Assembly: GCA_033764055.1 (NCBI GenBank)
Contig: JANRJI010000129.1
Span: 1-64,000, forward strand
Direction of reading: 5' to 3'
Source: Ga0077555 sp033764055
GTDB taxonomy: Bacteria > Pseudomonadota > Alphaproteobacteria > Rhizobiales > Hyphomicrobiaceae
Length of the DNA stretch: 64,000 nucleotides
Shown here: positions 1 through 8,420 of the stretch, in pieces
Layout of the letters: each line of letters opens with the position of its first letter
Position numbering within the stretch: the first letter of the stretch is position 1
Notes under the pieces: model-generated
Databases searched by the model: none
The model's input: the letters and a program-made list of their open reading frames with translations, nothing else
What the model was told of the DNA's origin: nothing
Position numbers and translations under genes: made by a program

Positions 1-113
1 TCAAGGGCGTCGCCACCGAATACCTGCCCAACTATCTCGGCTGGCACCGCAAGCTCGAGCGCGAGGGTGCGGGCTTCACCCGGCTCGCATGCGTTGCCGC
101 GGCATTGGCATAG
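1..113 (+). CDS. IS1595-family transposase, C-terminal end (partial)
   Basis: Only the last 37 codons lie in the window, in the frame that starts at position 3 and ends at TAG 111-113. The translation contains the run TEYLPNYLGWHRKLE, which is typical of the end of the DDE domain in IS1595 (ISXO2-like) transposases. The catalytic residues lie upstream of the window. The bases just after the stop probably include the right end of the element, but without the left end I cannot pair the inverted repeats. The family call rests on the YLPNYLGW motif alone. Confidence 0.7.
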   Translation, partial: KGVATEYLPNYLGWHRKLEREGAGFTRLACVAAALA

Positions 114-200
114 CCCTCAACAAGACCCGGCAACAGAGCCATCGCAATTGGCATTCTGACGGCGACGCTCCTGCTCAGCATCACAGCGGCATGGCTGTTC

Positions 201-758
201 GTGGCAACCGCGGCAATCTTTGGCGTTGAATTTGTGTACGCGAATTCGCCACTTCGCTTCATTCCAATTAGTGGCAAGGGGATCTTTGCTGTTCTTATCT
301 TGTACCTACTGCCAATCATCGTGGCGGGAGTGGCCTTCATATTCTCCTTTGCTGCGCCGTTCTGGATTTCGAAGTGGCTTAATGCAGCGGCAGATCGAGG
401 AAAAGCAGCTCGCGCAACTGTTGGTATCGCGTCAGGTCTTGCGACCGCGGGGCTAATGGCACTGCTAATTGGTGCTCTGTGGGCCCCTGTTGCATCCATG
501 ATTGCGCGATACCGAGCAGAGGCCGAGCTAATGTCGCTGGGTGTTGCTCCTGGATTCGGCAAGGATAAAGACGTCAGGGGGCCGCAGTATTCCGGCGATA
601 CACGACTTGAGTTACGGACTTGCGCCCTCCGATGCAGACAGGATCCGCGCTGTATCGCTTATGCCTACGGATTTGAACTAGGAAATTGTGCGCTCTATTC
701 GTCTGTTGGCGAAGCAATAAGCAGGCCCGGATATTTTTCCGACATGATTCGGCGATGA
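201..758 (+). CDS. Membrane protein with C-terminal PAN/Apple-like cysteine region, probably 5'-truncated
   Basis: The reading frame is open from the transposase stop at 111-113. There is no ATG, so GTG 201 is a nominal start. The codons between about 140 and 200 already read as a hydrophobic helix (AIGILTATLLLSITAAWLF), which suggests that the original 5' end was replaced when the IS1595-type element arrived. The 185-residue product has two further membrane helices (about residues 25-55 and 70-98). A cysteine-containing tail near residues 145-168 (CALRCRQDPRC...GNCALY) resembles PAN/Apple modules, which bind proteins or sugars. Function is unknown, and it may be a relic. Confidence 0.45.
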   Translation: MATAAIFGVEFVYANSPLRFIPISGKGIFAVLILYLLPIIVAGVAFIFSFAAPFWISKWLNAAADRGKAARATVGIASGLATAGLMALLIGALWAPVASMIARYRAEAELMSLGVAPGFGKDKDVRGPQYSGDTRLELRTCALRCRQDPRCIAYAYGFELGNCALYSSVGEAISRPGYFSDMIRR

Positions 759-771
759 CATTGCCTGCGCG

Positions 772-1032
772 CTAGTCGGGCACCCTGTTTCCCGCATCAA
801 CGCGTCGTCTGAACTGACGCTCTTTAAGTTTCAGCCAAATCCAGACAAGAGGAAACGTGGCCACCGCTATGTCCAGGCCTTTAAGCGCAGCATTCTCCCA
901 CGGCCGGCGAGCCATTGCCGCAAATTGCTGATCCGGTGTTGGTGCGCCTAGGGCATTCAAGACCGACCCAAGAAATGCGGCAGGGACTCCCATAGGGTTC
1001 ATGACCTGCCCCCGGGTTTTCGGACCAACCAT
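772..1032 (-). CDS. Small hypothetical protein next to IS3 end
   Basis: The 86-residue frame ends in a hydrophobic stretch (about residues 54-69, ALKGLDIAVATFPLVWIWL) followed by a basic tail (KLKERQFRRR), so it may be a small single-span membrane protein. The ATG at 1032 is only 4 bp from the inverted repeat of the IS3 element, so a longer ancestral N-terminus may have been lost. An internal Met at residue 11 is an alternative start. It converges on the membrane gene that ends at 758. I do not recognise a family. Confidence 0.35.
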   Translation of the reverse strand: MVGPKTRGQVMNPMGVPAAFLGSVLNALGAPTPDQQFAAMARRPWENAALKGLDIAVATFPLVWIWLKLKERQFRRRVDAGNRVPD

Positions 1033-1067
1033 TACTTGAGAGACTGGCCTCCTGATCGGAGGCAGGC

Positions 1068-1331
1068 ATGCGCAAGAGCAGGTTCTCGGACGAGCAGATC
1101 GTGGCGATCCTTCGGGAGGCGGACCGTGATTCCGTGGCGGCGGTGGCCAAGCGCCATGGCGTCAGCGAGCAGGCGATCTACACCTGGAGGAAGCGCTTCG
1201 GCGCGATGCAATCGGATGACGTCAGGCGCCTGAAGCAGCTCGAGGCGGAGAATGCGCGCCTCAAGAAGCTCGTCGCCGAGCGCGACCTCGAGATCGAGGT
1301 GATGAAGGAGATCAACTCAAAAAAATGGTGA
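1068..1331 (+). CDS. IS3-family transposase OrfA
   Basis: This 87-residue protein begins RKSRFSDEQIVAILRE and carries an N-terminal helix-turn-helix (about residues 8-45, with the KRHGVSEQAIYTWRKRFG core). A short leucine-zipper coiled coil follows (about residues 52-80, LKQLEAENARLKKLVAERDLE). It recognises the IS ends and is normally fused to OrfB by a -1 frameshift. The ATG follows a GGAGGCAGGC ribosome-binding stretch. It overlaps orfB by a few bases at the A-run 1319-1325. Confidence 0.85.
   Translation: MRKSRFSDEQIVAILREADRDSVAAVAKRHGVSEQAIYTWRKRFGAMQSDDVRRLKQLEAENARLKKLVAERDLEIEVMKEINSKKW
1319..1325 (+). promoter_or_regulatory. A7 slippery site for -1 frameshifting (OrfA-OrfB)
   Basis: Seven A residues read as A-AAA-AAA in the OrfA frame, directly before TGG TGA. 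This is the standard heptamer at which IS3 elements shift -1 to make the OrfAB fusion transposase. The -1 frame continues directly into OrfB. Confidence 0.7.
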
Positions 1332-2283
1332 GCGTGCCGGCTCGTCGCACTCAGGTAGCTTTCGCGACGGGCCGTGGCCTGTCGCAGCGGCGGGCTTGCA
1401 CGCTGATCGGGACGGCACGATCGGCGTTGAGGTATCGATCGGTGAAGGCTGAGAGGAATCGTTCTGTGCTGGCGCGCATGACCGAGCTTGCGGCGGAGTA
1501 CCCGCGCTACGGCTATCGTCGCATCGCGATCTTCCTCGCTCGCGACGGGCACGGCATGAGCTTCGGCCGGGCGCATCGCTTGTGGCGAACCGCAAGACTT
1601 CAGGTGCCGCGCAAGCGGCCGAGGAAGCGCATCGCCACCAGCCGGCCACGTCCCAATGCGCCTGATGGCGCGAACCAGGTTTGGAGCTACGACTTCGTGT
1701 TCGACTGGGCGGCGAACGGCCAGCAGCTGAAGTGCCTGACCGTGACCGACGAGTGGACCAAAGAGGCCTGGCCATCGAGGTCGACGGCTCCATCCGCTCG
1801 CGCCGCGTCATCGAGGTGCTGTCGCGGTTGGTCTCGTCGCGCGGCGCACCGCTTTTTCTGCGCTCCGACAACGGCCCCGAGTTCGTGTCGCAGGCGCTGC
1901 TCAAGTGGATCGTCGGAGAGGGCATCGGCACGGCGTTGATCGATCCCGGCAAGCCCTGGCAGAATGGAATGTGCGAGAGCTTCAACGGCAAGTTCCGTGA
2001 CGAGTGCCTGTCGATGGAATGGTTCCGCTCCCGCACCGAGGCCAAAGTCGTCATCGAGCGGTGGCGGCAGCACTACAACGAGGTGCGCCCGCATTCGAGC
2101 CTCGGCTACCTCACACCTGCCGAGTTCGCGGCGAGGCTGAACCGCCAAGACGCAGCGCCCGTGCCGGCGACAGGCCGGGCTGCTGCGATACATGGGGTCT
2201 CCGCATCCCGCCCCGTCGCACAACCGCCCCACGAGGGGCAAGCAGAAGCACCAGGAAGGACGGAGGCTGATCTCTCAAGCTAA
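1325..2283 (+). pseudogene. IS3-family transposase OrfB, frameshifted
   Basis: The DDE integrase domain is split between two frames. The first, 1325-1939, carries the N-terminal part through WSYDFVFDW (first Asp) and DEWTKEA. The second carries GLAIEVDGS, RSDNGPEF (second Asp) and ESFNGKFRDE (Glu), ending at TAA 2281-2283. The switch falls near 1765-1772, where the run AAAGAGGCCTGG lacks one G relative to the expected KEGLAIEVD. A single-base deletion therefore breaks an otherwise well-preserved transposase. The stop lies just outside the right inverted repeat. Confidence 0.8.
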
Positions 2284-2619
2284 GCGTGGTCCGAAGAAAC
2301 AGGGCAGGTCACACCCCCTCCATGGGTGCATAGGCTTGCTCGCGAAAAATCCGCCTAAAGAGTAATTCCGAGCGGACGCTCCTTCTGAGCCGCCGGTACA
2401 GTAGCTCAGCTGGATAGAGTGGCTAGCAGAGCGAAGCGATGCGTAGTTGCCCCGACAGGGGGAGGAGGAGCGCAGCGAGGACGAACCGGAGCGCAGCGAC
2501 GGGCAGCGTGACGAGGATCAGGTTGGCTGGACGGCCGATTGGTCAATACAAGGTCATTACACGAGCGCCCGTAAGGGCTGCGTCATGCCCTCGATGACAC
2601 GCTAAGTCATTGAATTGGT
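2284..2619. other. Intergenic stretch with a tRNA fragment and short repeats
   Basis: No convincing gene. It contains the tRNA-derived fragment listed next, two copies of GGAGCGCAGCGA (near 2467-2479 and 2489-2501), a small hairpin CGCCC-GTAA-GGGCTGCG (about 2568-2583), and GTCAT...ATGAC (about 2584-2600) ahead of tRNA-Arg. It lies between the IS3 element and the tRNA and looks like an insertion scar. Confidence 0.5.
2401..2419 (+). repeat. tRNA-Arg D-arm fragment, inverted relative to the intact tRNA
   Basis: The 19 bases GTAGCTCAGCTGGATAGAG are identical to positions 7-25 of the tRNA-Arg encoded on the opposite strand (complement of 2672-2690). The preceding bases (GCCGGTACA) also resemble its acceptor end. 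No anticodon or T arm follows, so this is a fragment and not a second tRNA. It may mark an old integration or recombination at the tRNA. Confidence 0.6.
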
Positions 2620-2696
<77 letters not shown>

Positions 2697-3175
2697 GTTC
2701 CGGTCTCGAGACCGGGCGGATCAGCTCGGCGGGTGAGCGATCCGCAAGGCCGGTACTCATAGTCATTCACCGGCAGGTTGGCAAGGCGCTTTCCGCTCCG
2801 CTCGGCCTCGAATTCTACGTGCGCAAGCTGGCCAAGCGGCCACGGATGACGCAGCCATGACGGCCAGAATGCGCTCACTGAGGCCGATCATCTTCGCCAA
2901 TGCAGCCACTTGCTGGTCGCCCGTCTGCAGCGTGCCGCCGTTCTCCAGCACCTCAATGCGCGCAACAACCGCCCGCCGTTCTTCGCGTAAAGGAGCTCCG
3001 TAGGGGCCTCGATGTTGAATGTCCAGCGCGGGCGCTGCTCGAGCCTCCGGCAGCGTCGACAGTGAGAAGATCGGAGGCGCCATTGAGGCCTTGTCGCTGC
3101 GCGGGTCGAGGTCGAGCGCATCGAGCTCGATGAAGACATCGCGCACCGGTTGGGCTCGGGAAGCAAGAACGGCAG
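2697..3175. other. Unassigned stretch between tRNA-Arg and the IS66 relic
   Basis: No recognisable gene. A minus-strand open frame (2763-3185, with runs such as VRDVFIELDALDLDPRSD and GGTLQTGDQQVAALAKM) reads more like protein than random GC-rich sequence. It has no good start and no family that I recognise. It may be a fragment of a gene broken by the adjacent IS66 insertion. Confidence 0.3.
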
Positions 3176-3712
3176 TCACGCGCACAAGGTAGCGCGCCGG
3201 GCCGCCGCGTCCAACCGATTCGCTCCACCGCCGACCGTGGCAGCGCCACTTCGGTCAGGGCTCGCTCGGCGGCGTTGTCCGACAGGCGCACACGACCGTC
3301 GTCGAGAAAGCGGGTGAAGGCGGGGCACCGCTTCACCATGTGGTCGATGTCTTTGGCGAGATCGCTGCCGCGCGAGAGCTTCGGCCGCTCGGCGCGGTGG
3401 ACGGCTTCCAGATGACAGACGATCGGCTGGCTCAGCACCTGGTGGACGGCGTGGCGTTCCTCCGCACTCTTGGCCGTATGCAGCGCTCGATCTCGAACAG
3501 CCGATCCATGCACTGCGCGCCAGCGGCGAGATCGGCGCTGGTGATTTGCCCTCGGCTCTGCGCCACGCCTTGGCCTCGCTATCGGCGAGCGCGATGAACG
3601 GCCGGCGTTTGTGGGCCCAGCAGGCGGCCTCGAAAAGAATGCCGCACGGCTCCCAAAGGTCGTGCGTGGTGCGGCATGAATGCCATTTCGGTCGGATTCC
3701 CTCGGACGGCAT
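3176..3712 (-). pseudogene. IS66-family transposase relic
   Basis: Fragments of an IS66 TnpC transposase occur in two frames on the minus strand: EAACWAHKRRPFIALAD and EGKSPAPISPLA in one, then VKRCPAFTRFLDDGRVRLSDNAAERAL in another. These correspond to the well-conserved motifs around the DDE domain and the C-terminal CLSNNAAERALR segment of the family. Frameshifts and loss of the remainder make it non-functional. It ends 57 bp before parC, so its arrival may have replaced the original parC upstream neighbour and promoter. Confidence 0.75.
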
Positions 3713-3769
3713 GCCAGTGCGCCAAGGGCTCCGCTTGAGCCCCTCGCCGGTAGGCGGTAAGCGAGCCTC

Positions 3770-6019
3770 ATGAGCGACACACCGATTCTGCCCCCCAAAG
3801 GGCCCATCGAGCCCGTCCCCCTCAAGGTCGCGCTCGAGGAACGCTATCTCGCGTACGCCCTGAAGACCATCATGGACCGGGCGCTACCCGACGTGCGCGA
3901 CGGCCTGAAGCCTGTGCACCGGCGCATCGTCTACGCCATGCGCGAGCTGGGCCTTACGCCGACCGCGGCCTACATGAAGTCGGCTCGCGTCGTCGGCGAC
4001 ACGATGGGCAAGCTCCATCCGCACGGCGACGGCGCCATCTACGATGCCATGGTGCGACTCGCGCAGGATTTCTCGGTCCGCTATCCGCTGGTCGACGGGC
4101 AGGGCAACTTCGGCAACATCGACGGCGACAACCTGGCGGCCTACCGGTACACGGAGGCGCGGCTCACGACCATCGCCGAGGCCCTGCTGGACGGCATCGA
4201 CGAGAACGCCGTCGACTTCCGCAACAACTACGACGACAAGGAGCAGGAGCCGGTCGTCCTGCCGGCGGCCTTCCCGAACCTGCTCGCGAACGGCGCCTCG
4301 GGCATCGCCGTCGGCATGGCCACGAACATTCCGCCGCACAACGTCGACGAGCTGTGCCAGGCGCTGCTCTACCTGATCAAGCATCGCGGCGCGACGGTCG
4401 AGAAGCTGCTGGACTTCATCCAGGGGCCCGACTTTCCGACCGGCGGCGTGCTGGTCGAGCCGAAAGAAAGCATGATCGAGGCCTACCGTTCGGGTCGCGG
4501 CAGCTTCCGGCTGCGTGCCAGGTGGCACCGGGAGGAGACCGGCCGTGGCGGCTACCAGATCGTCGTGACGGAGATACCCTACCAGGTCAGGAAGGGCGGC
4601 CTCTACGAGAAGATCGCGGAGCTGTTTCAAGAGAAGAAGCTGCCGCTGCTCGGCGACGTGCGCGACGAGTCGGCGGAGCACGTGCGTCTCGTGCTGGAGC
4701 CGCGCAGCCGCACCGTCGACCCGATGGTGCTGATGGAGAGCCTGTTCAAGCTGACCGAGCTCGAGATCAAGTTCGGCCTCAACATGAACGTGCTCACAGC
4801 CGGCCAGATCCCGGCCGTGCTCGGCCTCAAGGAGGTCATGCAACACTGGCTCGAGCACCGCCAGGAGGTGCTGATCCGACGCACCGACCATCGGCTCGAG
4901 AAGATCGCGCACCGGCTCGAGGTGCTCGCCGGCTACCTGATTGCCTATCTCAACATCGACGAGGTGATCCGGATCGTGCGCTTCGAGGACGAGCCCAAGG
5001 CCAAGCTGATGAGTGCGTTCGGCCTCTCCGAGGTGCAGGCCGAGGCAATTCTGAACCTCAGGCTGCGGTCGCTCTCCAAGCTCGAGGAACAGGAGATCCG
5101 CGCCGAGCACGACAAGCTATCGGGCGAGCAGCGCGACCTGCAGAGCCTCGTCGCCTCCGAGGAGAAGCAGTGGGAGGCCATCTCGGCGGAGATCCGCTCG
5201 ATTCGCGAACGATGGTCGAAGAAGACGGAGCTCGGCCGCCGCCGCACCGCCGTCGAGGACGCGCCAACCGTGGACGTCGATATCGACCAGGCGCTCATCG
5301 AGAAGGAGCCGGTCACGATCGTGCTCTCCGAGAAGGGCTGGGTGCGCGCGCTGAAGGGCCACCAGGACGACCTGTCGAAACTCGATTTCAAGCAGGGCGA
5401 CGGCTTCAAGCGTGCCATCAAGGCCTCGACCACCGACAAGGTCATCGTCTTCGCCACAAACGGCAAGTTCTATACGCTGGAAGCGAGTCAACTCCCCGGT
5501 GGACGCGGCCATGGCGAGCCGCTGCGGCTGATGGTGGACATCGAGGAAACCGCCGATTTCGTCGAGATGTTCGTGCACCAGCCCGGCCGCAAGCTGCTGG
5601 TAGCTGCAACGACGGGCCACGGCTTCGTGGTGCCGGAGGACGAGGTCGTCGCCTCCACCCGCAAGGGCAAGCAGGTGCTGAACGTCGAGGCCCCGGCGGA
5701 GGCCCGCATCTGCGTGCCCGTGGCCGGCGACCACGTGGCAACGATCGGCGACAACAGGAAGATGCTCGTGTTCCGTCTCGACGAGGTCAACGAGATGACG
5801 CGCGGCAAGGGCGTCTACCTGCAGCGCTTCAAGGACGGCAATCTCGCCGACGTGCGCGTTTTCGCCAAGGCTGATGGCCTTACCTGGCTCGACCCGGCGG
5901 GCCGCACGTTCACGCTGTCTTGGGCCGAGTTGAAGGAGTGGATCGGGGAGAGAGCGCAATCGGGCCGTGTGGCGCCGAAGGGCTTCCCGCGCTCCAATCG
6001 GTTCGGGCCGGCGTTCTGA
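3770..6019 (+). CDS. parC: DNA topoisomerase IV subunit A (ParC)
   Basis: This 749-residue type IIA topoisomerase A subunit cuts and passes DNA to decatenate daughter chromosomes, as a heterotetramer with ParE (not in the window). The winged-helix/5Y-CAP domain holds AAYRYTEARL with catalytic Tyr127. A coiled-coil tower follows (about 350-510). The C-terminal pinwheel is short, as expected for ParC rather than GyrA (for example EKGWVRALKGH near 522). The quinolone-resistance region reads HPHGDGAIYDAM, so the usual Ser is Gly88 and the usual acidic residue is Asp92. ATG 3770 gives the normal family N-terminus. The 3' end almost touches the convergent gene at 6023. Confidence 0.95.
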   Translation: MSDTPILPPKGPIEPVPLKVALEERYLAYALKTIMDRALPDVRDGLKPVHRRIVYAMRELGLTPTAAYMKSARVVGDTMGKLHPHGDGAIYDAMVRLAQDFSVRYPLVDGQGNFGNIDGDNLAAYRYTEARLTTIAEALLDGIDENAVDFRNNYDDKEQEPVVLPAAFPNLLANGASGIAVGMATNIPPHNVDELCQALLYLIKHRGATVEKLLDFIQGPDFPTGGVLVEPKESMIEAYRSGRGSFRLRARWHREETGRGGYQIVVTEIPYQVRKGGLYEKIAELFQEKKLPLLGDVRDESAEHVRLVLEPRSRTVDPMVLMESLFKLTELEIKFGLNMNVLTAGQIPAVLGLKEVMQHWLEHRQEVLIRRTDHRLEKIAHRLEVLAGYLIAYLNIDEVIRIVRFEDEPKAKLMSAFGLSEVQAEAILNLRLRSLSKLEEQEIRAEHDKLSGEQRDLQSLVASEEKQWEAISAEIRSIRERWSKKTELGRRRTAVEDAPTVDVDIDQALIEKEPVTIVLSEKGWVRALKGHQDDLSKLDFKQGDGFKRAIKASTTDKVIVFATNGKFYTLEASQLPGGRGHGEPLRLMVDIEETADFVEMFVHQPGRKLLVAATTGHGFVVPEDEVVASTRKGKQVLNVEAPAEARICVPVAGDHVATIGDNRKMLVFRLDEVNEMTRGKGVYLQRFKDGNLADVRVFAKADGLTWLDPAGRTFTLSWAELKEWIGERAQSGRVAPKGFPRSNRFGPAF

Positions 6020-6022
6020 GAT

Positions 6023-6874
6023 TCACGTCATCGGAGCGTCTGGCCCATCCTTGCCGTTGGGCTTGGCGGCGTCCGGGTGCGGCTTGGTGTTGCTGTTGGC
6101 GAAGATGCGCCAAGGTTTCTCGGTCAAGTGCTCCTTCTCGTAGAGCGCCTGTAGAAACGGGTCGATGCGCGGGTCGGGCGGTGTCGCGGCATCGGTGGCT
6201 GCGCGTTCCGCCCGCTGCGTCGTCAAGGCATCCTCCGGGGCGCCCGATTTCTTGCGGCGCCTGCCGCCCCAGGCGAGCAACGGCCGGTCCGGCGCTTCGA
6301 GATCGAGCTCCTCGAGAAACGATTCTCTCAGCGCGTAGAACGATTGCAGGATGGCGTCCCGTGCGAGCTTGCGATCCTCGGCCGTGAAGGCCTTGCCTTT
6401 TGCCGGGTCGAGCGACTGCAGAGCCCGGCGCATGTCGTGCAGCGGTGCGAACGGGTAGATGCCGATCAGCGCGTCGGTCTCACCGACATTGCGGTAGACG
6501 GTGCGCATGTTGTCGAGCGTTTCCGAGATGGCGAGGAACGCCCGCAGGTAGTCGTCGCGCGTCGGCTGATCGAGCTGCGTGTAGACGAACAGTGCCGACT
6601 TGGCCTTGACGATGTCGTGCCACTCTTCCTTCAGAGCGCTGAGGAAGCTCTGGCGCTTCTGATAGACACCGGCAAGGTAGGTGGCAACGACGGTGACGAG
6701 AACCAGCGCCATGTCCTTCAGGTACTCGTAGATGTCCTTGGCGAGCTTTTCCCACGGGCTGCCAGCGAGGCCTGGAATATGCTCGGCGAGCTTCGCGGTG
6801 AGCGACACGGCCAACACCAGGAGCAGGATGACATAGGACCAGCCGAGCGTTCGCCGCAACGTCGAGCGTGTCAT
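6023..6874 (-). CDS. Conserved hypothetical membrane protein
   Basis: The 283-residue product has two N-terminal membrane helices (about residues 10-28, WSYVILLLVLAVSLTA, and 50-70, DMALVLVTVVATYLAGVY). A mainly helical cytoplasmic region and a charged, proline-rich tail follow. ATG 6874 (MTRSTLRR) is chosen over the longer open frame because GGAGAG lies 7-9 bp upstream and the extra upstream residues look non-coding. I recognise no enzyme motif and cannot assign a function. It ends 3 bp from the convergent parC stop. Confidence 0.7.
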   Translation of the reverse strand: MTRSTLRRTLGWSYVILLLVLAVSLTAKLAEHIPGLAGSPWEKLAKDIYEYLKDMALVLVTVVATYLAGVYQKRQSFLSALKEEWHDIVKAKSALFVYTQLDQPTRDDYLRAFLAISETLDNMRTVYRNVGETDALIGIYPFAPLHDMRRALQSLDPAKGKAFTAEDRKLARDAILQSFYALRESFLEELDLEAPDRPLLAWGGRRRKKSGAPEDALTTQRAERAATDAATPPDPRIDPFLQALYEKEHLTEKPWRIFANSNTKPHPDAAKPNGKDGPDAPMT

Positions 6875-6921
6875 GCGTGTCTCTCCTGTCGCCCCGGCGG
6901 ACCGGGCCATCGGCGCCGCTG

Positions 6922-7566
6922 CTATTGCACAATTCCGGCAGACGGGTGAAGTGCAGGACGGTAGCCGGCAGCGATCACCGCAACGATCGACTGCGGCGTC
7001 AACACCTCGGCCTTGCCGTGGCGCGGCTTTTTCGTCCTGGCTGCGTAACCGCCCGAGCTCCATGCCACCAGGTGCTCATCGAGGATCAGCATCGCGGTTC
7101 CTTCCCGGCGCACGAAGGCAGCCGTCGGCAGATCCACCCAAGCAGCCGTGTGCGTGACCTTCGTCCCTGCCGCAGTCACGCGCTCCGCTTGCAGAGCGAC
7201 GTCCATTTCCCCGGCCGTGGCCCGGCCCTCGCTGCCATGAATGGTTGCCCATAGCGTCGCGAAGCGAAGGGCATCCTGGCGGCGACACTCGAAACAGGGC
7301 CGATGGCCTGCAGCGAGCGCCGTAGCCTCGTCGAGGAAGAAGAGCTCGGTGTAGCGGCCCGGAGCCATCAGCTGGCGGCGCCGCCCCTTGAAGTCGAGAC
7401 GACAGCAGATCCACTGGCGGTTGATCCACCGGCGCCGACCGAGGCGGCGGTGTGCGTCATGCAGCGCGCCGCCGCGGTTCCCCATCATCATGCCGCGCGC
7501 TGCCGTGGAGATGATCTCACCTTCCGGTGTCACGCGGTTCTGGAGTGGCATGGGTCGATCTGCCAA
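6922..7566 (-). CDS. Conserved hypothetical protein with CxxC motif
   Basis: The 214-residue soluble protein has a basic centre (HRRLGRRRWINRQWICCRLDFKGRRRQ) and a HRPCFECRRQDA motif near residues 103-114 that could bind a metal. The pattern recalls alphaproteobacterial hypothetical proteins of unknown function. It starts 24 bp from the divergent enoyl-CoA hydratase gene, so both promoters must overlap this short gap or the first codons. An internal Met (about residue 26) is an alternative start. Confidence 0.65.
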   Translation of the reverse strand: MADRPMPLQNRVTPEGEIISTAARGMMMGNRGGALHDAHRRLGRRRWINRQWICCRLDFKGRRRQLMAPGRYTELFFLDEATALAAGHRPCFECRRQDALRFATLWATIHGSEGRATAGEMDVALQAERVTAAGTKVTHTAAWVDLPTAAFVRREGTAMLILDEHLVAWSSGGYAARTKKPRHGKAEVLTPQSIVAVIAAGYRPALHPSAGIVQ

Positions 7567-7590
7567 TATTCGCGGAAGCGAGGAGGAGAC

Positions 7591-8403
7591 ATGACCATGA
7601 ACGAGCCCCGCGTCACTGTGAAGATCGACGAGCGCGGGCCAGCGGGCCGTGTCGCCTTTGTCACGATCGACAATCGCCCGAAGCTCAACTGCCTGTCGTC
7701 ACCGCTGCTGGTCGCCTTGCGCGAGGCTTTCGAGACCATCGGCAACGACGATCGCCTGCGTGCGGCCGTCCTGACGGGGGCGGGCGAGCGCGCCTTCATC
7801 GGCGGCGCCGACCTCGGCGAGCTGCGTGGGCTCACCCCCGACACGGCACGGCTCTTCATCACCCGCCTGCATATGGCCTGTCATGCCATTCGTGCGTGTC
7901 CGGTGCCGGTGATCGCACGCGTCAACGGCTATTGTCTCGGCGGCGGCCTCGAGATCGCGGCGTCCGCCGACATGCGTGTCGTGGCCAACAACGCCGTGCT
8001 TGGGATGCCGGAGGTGGTCATGGGTCTGCCGTCGGTGATCGAGGCGGCCCTGCTGCCGGGCCTGATCGGCTGGGGCAAGACGCGCGAGATCCTGCTGACG
8101 GGCGAGACGTTCGGCGCCGACGCAGCACTGGCAATGGGCTTTGCGCAGAAGGTGGTGACGGAGGCAAATCTCGATGCAGCCGTCGAGCATTGGATCGGCC
8201 ATATTCTCGCCGCGACCCCGAAGGCCATTCGGGCACAGAAGGCATTGATGAGCCGCTGGGAGCGCGTTTCCGTGGACGAGGGCGTCTATGCCGGAATCGA
8301 CGCCTTCGCCGACTCCTATGGTACAGGCGAGCCGGAGGCGGCGATTGCCGCATTCTTTGCGGCGAAGGCGAAACGCAAAGGTGGCATGGACCAGGGCCGA
8401 TGA
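7591..8403 (+). CDS. Enoyl-CoA hydratase/isomerase family protein
   Basis: The 270-residue crotonase-fold enzyme probably hydrates a trans-2-enoyl-CoA in acyl-CoA breakdown. The oxyanion-hole segment is ERAFIGGADLGEL (about 67-79). The second active-site segment is CLGGGLEIAASADMR, with Glu121, and LGMPEVVMGLPS supplies Glu141; these match the two catalytic glutamates of true hydratases. ATG 7591 is preferred because AGGAGGAGAC lies directly upstream. The frame is open further 5', but that part overlaps the divergent neighbour. The exact substrate cannot be read from sequence. Confidence 0.88.
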   Translation: MTMNEPRVTVKIDERGPAGRVAFVTIDNRPKLNCLSSPLLVALREAFETIGNDDRLRAAVLTGAGERAFIGGADLGELRGLTPDTARLFITRLHMACHAIRACPVPVIARVNGYCLGGGLEIAASADMRVVANNAVLGMPEVVMGLPSVIEAALLPGLIGWGKTREILLTGETFGADAALAMGFAQKVVTEANLDAAVEHWIGHILAATPKAIRAQKALMSRWERVSVDEGVYAGIDAFADSYGTGEPEAAIAAFFAAKAKRKGGMDQGR

Positions 8404-8420
8404 TGCGCGACGGGCTATCG

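Larger units (their letters stand above)
1036..2278 (+). mobile_element. IS3-family insertion sequence (IS407-like)
   Basis: The element is about 1.24 kb long with two transposase frames. Its ends are imperfect inverted repeats: 1036-1052 reads TTGAGAGACTGGCCTCC and the complement of 2262-2278 reads TTGAGAGATCAGCCTCC, 14 of 17 identical. No convincing 3-4 bp target duplication flanks the ends, so the element is old or has been rearranged. The orfB frameshift means it cannot make an intact transposase on its own. Confidence 0.8.

Noticed and set aside
1036..2278. Intact, autonomous IS3 element
   Set aside because: A one-base frameshift in orfB and the lack of a target duplication argue against current activity.
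2401..2480. A second tRNA gene on the plus strand
   Set aside because: Only the D-arm part matches; there is no anticodon or T arm and no acceptor partner.
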